This document shows positions 6,240 to 9,799 of a DNA stretch of 9,799 nt, one piece after another. The DNA comes from Candidatus Gastranaerophilales bacterium (lineage in GTDB: Bacteria > Cyanobacteriota > Vampirovibrionia > Gastranaerophilales > Gastranaerophilaceae): contig CANRHJ010000067.1 in the NCBI GenBank assembly GCA_947630355.1, positions 1 to 9,799 on the forward strand, in the 5' to 3' direction. Each line of letters opens with the position of its first letter. Positions within the stretch are counted from its first letter, which is position 1. The notes beneath the pieces were generated by a model, which worked only from the letters and a program-made list of their open reading frames with translations, was not told where the DNA came from and made no database searches. Position numbers and translations under genes: made by a program.

Positions 6240-6289
6240 GATTACACTCCTGTTTTTTTTACTAACAATATTGGCTATCGGCAAGATTT

Positions 6290-6309
6290 AAAAAAACTTT
6301 AGTTTTTTT
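6290..6309 (-). terminator. Weak candidate terminator after the tsaC-like gene
   Basis: A near-perfect palindrome (A7CT, TT, AGT7) lies 29 nt beyond the tsaC-like stop and is followed on the minus strand by AAATC rather than a long U-run. The stem is nearly all A-U and the loop is very small, so termination here is doubtful. No better terminator is visible in the 99-nt gap before the collagen-like gene, and no convincing promoter either. Confidence 0.25.
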
Positions 6310-6338
6310 TTGAAAAAATTAAGAAATGTAAATTTTAT

Positions 6339-6962
6339 TTATTTTAACTTAAGGCTGCCTTCTCTTATTATTTTATATTTTGTATTTTCAAAAATAATTA
6401 TGGTGGATTCTAAACCAAAGCATTTATAACCGTAATCTTCAAAAATAAAATCGACAAGGTCACCGATTGAAGCTTTAGCTTCTTCGTATGATTTGGCTGA
6501 CGGCTGATTTGATATGTTTGCGCTTGTGGTTGCCAGCACCCCGCCTTTTATAACAGAACATAATTTCATAAAAAATTTATTATTCGGAACTCTTATTCCC
6601 ACCGTATTTTTCCCCGATGTTATATAATCGGGTGTTTTTTCCGATTTTTCGGCAATAACGGTCAGAGCACCCGGAAAATATTTCTGCGTAAATTCTTCTA
6701 TTTCCGGAGTTACTGATTTTATATAAGGGAATAAATTTTCTTTTTTGTCTGACATTAATATTAAAGGTTTTGATTTATCTCTGCCTTTAATTTCGTATAT
6801 TTTATCAACACCTTTTTCGCACTCAGGCAGACAGCCTATTCCCCATACAGTATCCGTAACGAAAGCAATTACTCCGCCTTCATCTAATTTTTTGTTTAAT
6901 TTATCAACGAACAAATTTTCGTCTAAAATAGTCTTTAACTCGTTCAAGTAATTCACCCACAT
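6339..6962 (-). CDS. tsaC: L-threonylcarbamoyladenylate synthase (TsaC/Sua5/YrdC family)
   Basis: This enzyme makes threonylcarbamoyl-AMP from threonine, bicarbonate and ATP. The product is the donor for the t6A37 modification of tRNAs that read ANN codons. The 207-aa length fits the short TsaC form without the extra C-terminal Sua5 domain. Motifs in order: FVTDTVWGIG (34-43), KGRDKSKPL (59-67), PGALT (97-101), GIRVPNN (122-128), TSANISNQPS (146-155), GLESTII (183-189) and REGSL (200-204). Together these line the substrate and ATP pocket. The ATG at 6962 makes the gene overlap the murJ end by 59 bp and has no clear ribosome binding site. A TTG at 6947 (just after GGGTGA) or at 6914 would shorten the N-terminus without touching any motif. 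It is last in the spoIID-murJ-tsaC cluster and is probably co-transcribed and translationally coupled. Confidence 0.92.
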   Translation of the reverse strand: MWVNYLNELKTILDENLFVDKLNKKLDEGGVIAFVTDTVWGIGCLPECEKGVDKIYEIKGRDKSKPLILMSDKKENLFPYIKSVTPEIEEFTQKYFPGALTVIAEKSEKTPDYITSGKNTVGIRVPNNKFFMKLCSVIKGGVLATTSANISNQPSAKSYEEAKASIGDLVDFIFEDYGYKCFGLESTIIIFENTKYKIIREGSLKLK

Positions 6963-8481
6963 ATTCTATTTTTAATATTAACGAAATATTTATATATAAT
7001 ATTATAAATATAATCAATATTATAAAAGTTTTAAATGCAAGTACGCAGGGAATTGAGGTATTTATATTCCATAGATTATATATTATTTTGCTTGCAGCAA
7101 AAGATAAGAAGGCAGCGGATATCATTTTTATTAAATTAATACAATATACCTTGCAGCCCAAGTTAATTTTCTTTAAAATAATTATCCCCAACAAAACGGC
7201 ATTAAACAGGGTTACCAATGAAGTGGAGAGGGTAATTGCCGCAATACCCAGTTTATTGATAAATATACCGTTTAAAATGAATTTTATTACTATTGAAGAA
7301 GTTGCAACCAAAAACGGGGTTTTTGAGTCATTAAACGAATAAAATATTCTGGTAACGGAATCTCTGAAAACATAAGGGATTATGGCAAAAGACAAAAATA
7401 TTAACGCCTGAGATACCATATATGTAGCGTGTGAATCAAATTCACCGCGCTGGAATATCAATTGAACCGCATCTGAAGCAAGCAATATTATACAAAACAT
7501 TACCGGTATCGCAACAAAATTTAATAACCCCGTCCCTTTATGAAAATAATATCTTATTTCATCATATTTTTTTTCACCTGCTAATTTTGAAAAAATAGGG
7601 AATAACGGAACCAGAAATGCCGTTGCAAGAATACCGACGGGAAATTGAAATACTCTGTTTGCATAACCCACCGCAGTCCAAGCACCTGCTTGCAATTGTG
7701 ATGCAAAAAACATATCTACGTATATATAAATTTGGCCAATGGTAGAACTTAATGCGGCAGGAAATACTAATTCTATTATGTTTTTAAATTCGGGATTATT
7801 CTTTATGCATAAATTCGGTTTCAATTTAAATCCCAATTTTTTTATTGCGGGAAGCTGCATTAAAAACTGCAGCAGCGCACCTATTGCCGTTGCTCCGGCA
7901 AGAACCGTACCTGTTTTATCATCGCCGCATAACAGCATCGCAATTATTATTGCTAAACTCACCAATGAAGGTGAAATATTAGGAAGTAAGAACCATCTGT
8001 ATGTTATCAGTATTCCGTAATAAATTCCGATTATTCCTCCGATAACGATTACCGGTGTCATTATTTTCAAATGTCTGCTTGCCAAACTCACTAATTCCTG
8101 ATTATTTCCGTGAATAATAAAGCTCATAATTTCATCTGAAAATACAAAAATAATTCCTGCCAGCAATAAAAAGAAAATAAATGAAGAAGTTAAAAAAGTA
8201 TTAAACAGCTTATTAACTTTTTCAGAAGGACATTTATCTTCAGTGTTTATCAACTTGGCAAAAACACTGACAGTAGCGCTATGGAACGGACCGCCCACAC
8301 CTCCCATAAGGATTAAAGCCAATGACGGTATTTGATATGCATAGAAATAAGCATCCGAAACCAATCCCGCTCCGTAATAGTTTGCTATACATATATCACG
8401 TATAAATCCAACCAGTTTTGATATAATAGTAACAAAGGCAATCAACCAAGCCGCTTTTAATAAAGAGGAATCCTTACTCAT
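6904..8481 (-). CDS. murJ: Lipid II flippase MurJ
   Basis: MurJ is an inner-membrane protein of the MOP superfamily that moves lipid II across the membrane for peptidoglycan synthesis. The 525-aa length and predicted 14 or so membrane helices are typical. The N-terminal ISKLVGFIRD (20-29) matches the conserved 'SRxLGFxRD' motif, with Lys22 in the usual Arg position and Arg28 retained. DAYFYAYQIPSLA (43-55) and GPFHSATVSVFAKL (64-77) follow; the GPFHSA form is what I associate with cyanobacterial MurJ proteins. GEFDSHATYMVSQAL is also characteristic of the family. The start is ATG at 8481, overlapping the end of the spoIID-like gene by 8 bp. Its ribosome binding site (AAAGAGG) lies inside that gene, so the two are translationally coupled. 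The end overlaps the tsaC-like gene. Confidence 0.95.
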   Translation of the reverse strand: MSKDSSLLKAAWLIAFVTIISKLVGFIRDICIANYYGAGLVSDAYFYAYQIPSLALILMGGVGGPFHSATVSVFAKLINTEDKCPSEKVNKLFNTFLTSSFIFFLLLAGIIFVFSDEIMSFIIHGNNQELVSLASRHLKIMTPVIVIGGIIGIYYGILITYRWFLLPNISPSLVSLAIIIAMLLCGDDKTGTVLAGATAIGALLQFLMQLPAIKKLGFKLKPNLCIKNNPEFKNIIELVFPAALSSTIGQIYIYVDMFFASQLQAGAWTAVGYANRVFQFPVGILATAFLVPLFPIFSKLAGEKKYDEIRYYFHKGTGLLNFVAIPVMFCIILLASDAVQLIFQRGEFDSHATYMVSQALIFLSFAIIPYVFRDSVTRIFYSFNDSKTPFLVATSSIVIKFILNGIFINKLGIAAITLSTSLVTLFNAVLLGIIILKKINLGCKVYCINLIKMISAAFLSFAASKIIYNLWNINTSIPCVLAFKTFIILIIFIILYINISLILKIEYVGELLERVKDYFRRKFVR

Positions 8482-9799
8482 TTTTTGCCTCTTTTATCAT
8501 TACATAAGTTTCCGCATATCCGCCCGATTTATTTAATTTTATCTCCATTGATATTTCATTATCGCCTTTATGCAAATATTTTGATATCTTTACAGGTTTT
8601 GTTTTATTGTCAATATTAATCTCCAATTCCTTATTATTGATAAATAACTTTAAAACTCCTTCATTACCGTTATTTTTAATAACGAAATCAGCTGTTTCGG
8701 CACCGGAGAAATATAAAACATCGTTGTATTTTTTACCCTCGTACACCTTCATCGGTATTGTGGCAATTTTAATCCCCTTATAATAATGCTGCAAAATTTC
8801 ATCATAAGTATACCCGAGAGAAGCCATTTTCCCAGCTCCCCACTGACTCATACCAACTCCATGCCCAAATCCTCCGCCCGAAAACTTATAAATCGGATTT
8901 TTCGAATCTATATGACTTATGACAAAATTAGCGCTCGGAAGAGATATTCCGTTTTTCGGGAAACTCCGCCTTATAACCAATTCTTTTTGAACCGTAAAAG
9001 TATTCTTATCAGTTTTTATTTCCAAAGCGATAATTTTCCCCGACTCGCCGCGTTGAATAACTTTAATATCTTCCAAATTACCGAAATCCTGTTCATTTAC
9101 CAACGCCGGGCTGACAAATCCTGTTTTAGATTGCGCAATAAGAGTTTTTCTGAGAATTTGTTCCAATTCATCTTTAGTCCATTCCTTTGACCATCTGTAA
9201 TATGGTGATAAATCATCAAAGGAAACGGGTTTGGAATTATAGAAATCTTCCGCAGCCTTTTCCGTATTTAACTTGTCGAAATCCTTATTATCGGGAACTG
9301 CAGTTAAATAATGGATATATTTTGAAGGAAAACTTTTTGTTTCAGGATCAGAAAAGGCGTACTCATAACTTTCCGTATATCCGCCTGCCGCCGAACTGTA
9401 AAGGGCGAGTATAGGATTATTTTCTTTATCCAAAGCAATAAGCCCGTTTGTTTCTTCAATAGCTTCATCGGCAAGCGGTTCTTCCGTATTTGCACCAAAA
9501 TATACTTGGCAGGATACGGAATCGCACAAATCAAATTCTTCATAAGCTTTTACTCTCGGCGTTACGGCATAATTTCTTGCTGCAATCGTTTGAGCTTTTA
9601 AAGCTTCTAAGCCGAATTTTACAGGCATCTCATTAGGAACAACTCCTCTCAGATAATTTTTCAAACTAAGTATGTTCACTATAGCAAATTTGTCTTTATT
9701 TTTACTGCTTCTCGTAAGTTCGATGAAACCTCTGTATAAAGCCTGTTTACCTTTACGTTTTAACCCGTTCACGGAAATAAAATTTTTATCGGTTATCGG
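8474..9799 (-). CDS. SpoIID/LytB-domain peptidoglycan lytic protein, 5' end outside window
   Basis: SpoIID-domain proteins cleave glycan strands lacking stem peptides (lytic transglycosylase activity in the Firmicutes members). The frame is open to the window edge: 441 codons are visible and the true start and any signal peptide lie outside. A GTG at 9772 is only an internal valine in the phrase FISVNGLKRKG. Numbering from the edge: VVPNEMP (53-59) includes the Glu that is catalytic in studied SpoIIDs; LEALKAQTIAARNYA follows; a Cys pair lies in DLCDSVSCQVYFG (92 and 97), as in zinc-binding members; SSAAGGYTES is at 135-144 and GFGHGVGMSQWGAGKMA at 310-326. About 90 further residues form a probably beta-rich tail of unknown role. 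Adjacency and overlap with murJ suggest a job in cell-wall growth or division. No sporulation gene is seen here, so the name should not be read as evidence of spores. Confidence 0.92.
   Translation of the reverse strand, partial: PITDKNFISVNGLKRKGKQALYRGFIELTRSSKNKDKFAIVNILSLKNYLRGVVPNEMPVKFGLEALKAQTIAARNYAVTPRVKAYEEFDLCDSVSCQVYFGANTEEPLADEAIEETNGLIALDKENNPILALYSSAAGGYTESYEYAFSDPETKSFPSKYIHYLTAVPDNKDFDKLNTEKAAEDFYNSKPVSFDDLSPYYRWSKEWTKDELEQILRKTLIAQSKTGFVSPALVNEQDFGNLEDIKVIQRGESGKIIALEIKTDKNTFTVQKELVIRRSFPKNGISLPSANFVISHIDSKNPIYKFSGGGFGHGVGMSQWGAGKMASLGYTYDEILQHYYKGIKIATIPMKVYEGKKYNDVLYFSGAETADFVIKNNGNEGVLKLFINNKELEINIDNKTKPVKISKYLHKGDNEISMEIKLNKSGGYAETYVMIKEAKNE

Noticed and set aside
6240..6284. 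TTG start at 6284 for the collagen-like gene
   Set aside because: There is no ribosome binding site there, while ATG 6239 has AGGAG at a 7-nt distance.
7088..9414. Plus-strand open frames across murJ and the SpoIID-like gene
   Set aside because: They are antisense shadows of well-recognised genes, without ribosome binding sites or family features.
9770..9772. GTG at 9772 as the start of the SpoIID-like gene
   Set aside because: The frame stays open to the window edge with plausible domain sequence (ISVNGLKRKG) and no ribosome binding site precedes the GTG; the gene is cut by the window.

Overview
This AT-rich, gene-dense window is bacterial chromosome from a Gram-negative-type or otherwise uncultured lineage. 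My best guess is a non-photosynthetic relative of cyanobacteria (Vampirovibrionia/Melainabacteria, e.g. Gastranaerophilales). The grounds are the cyanobacterial-type MurJ motif GPFHSA, a SpoIID-domain protein beside murJ, the low GC and the style of the surface-type proteins. This is inference from family knowledge and is only moderately secure.

Layout. Positions 1-153 (minus) hold the 5' end of an unrecognised, Gln/Leu-rich gene. Positions 337-909 (minus) are the translation/RNA-processing pair rpmH (ribosomal protein L34) and rnpA (RNase P protein). They are driven by a well-formed promoter at 946-974 and separated by a hairpin terminator whose U-tract abuts the rnpA ribosome binding site. 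Divergent from rpmH, positions 1001-4414 (plus) form a tight three-gene operon: proC (proline synthesis), a strikingly divergent purH-like gene, and an MFS exporter of the fosmidomycin-resistance type. The gaps in that operon are 2 and 1 nt. A strong hairpin at 4413-4444 ends this operon and, on the other strand, the convergent gene that follows.

Positions 4449-6239 (minus) encode a 596-aa modular collagen-like protein. It has an EF-hand-like N-terminal region, a LysM-like segment, a Thr/Pro linker, four copies of a 'GPNGNW..DGQDTG' spacer module alternating with Gly-X-Y tracts, and an acidic tail. Positions 6339-9799 (minus) are an overlapping envelope/translation cluster read in the order spoIID-like (5' end outside the window), murJ (lipid II flippase), then a TsaC/Sua5 tRNA-threonylcarbamoyladenylate synthase.

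Two items deserve attention. The purH-like protein has lost the IMP-cyclohydrolase signature segments and several AICAR-transformylase residues while keeping the overall fold. The collagen-like gene shows a recent in-frame 252-bp-period duplication. No mobile element, CRISPR array, tRNA or rRNA was seen. The only stretch over about 100 nt without a gene is 154-336, which is AT-rich leader/terminator sequence.
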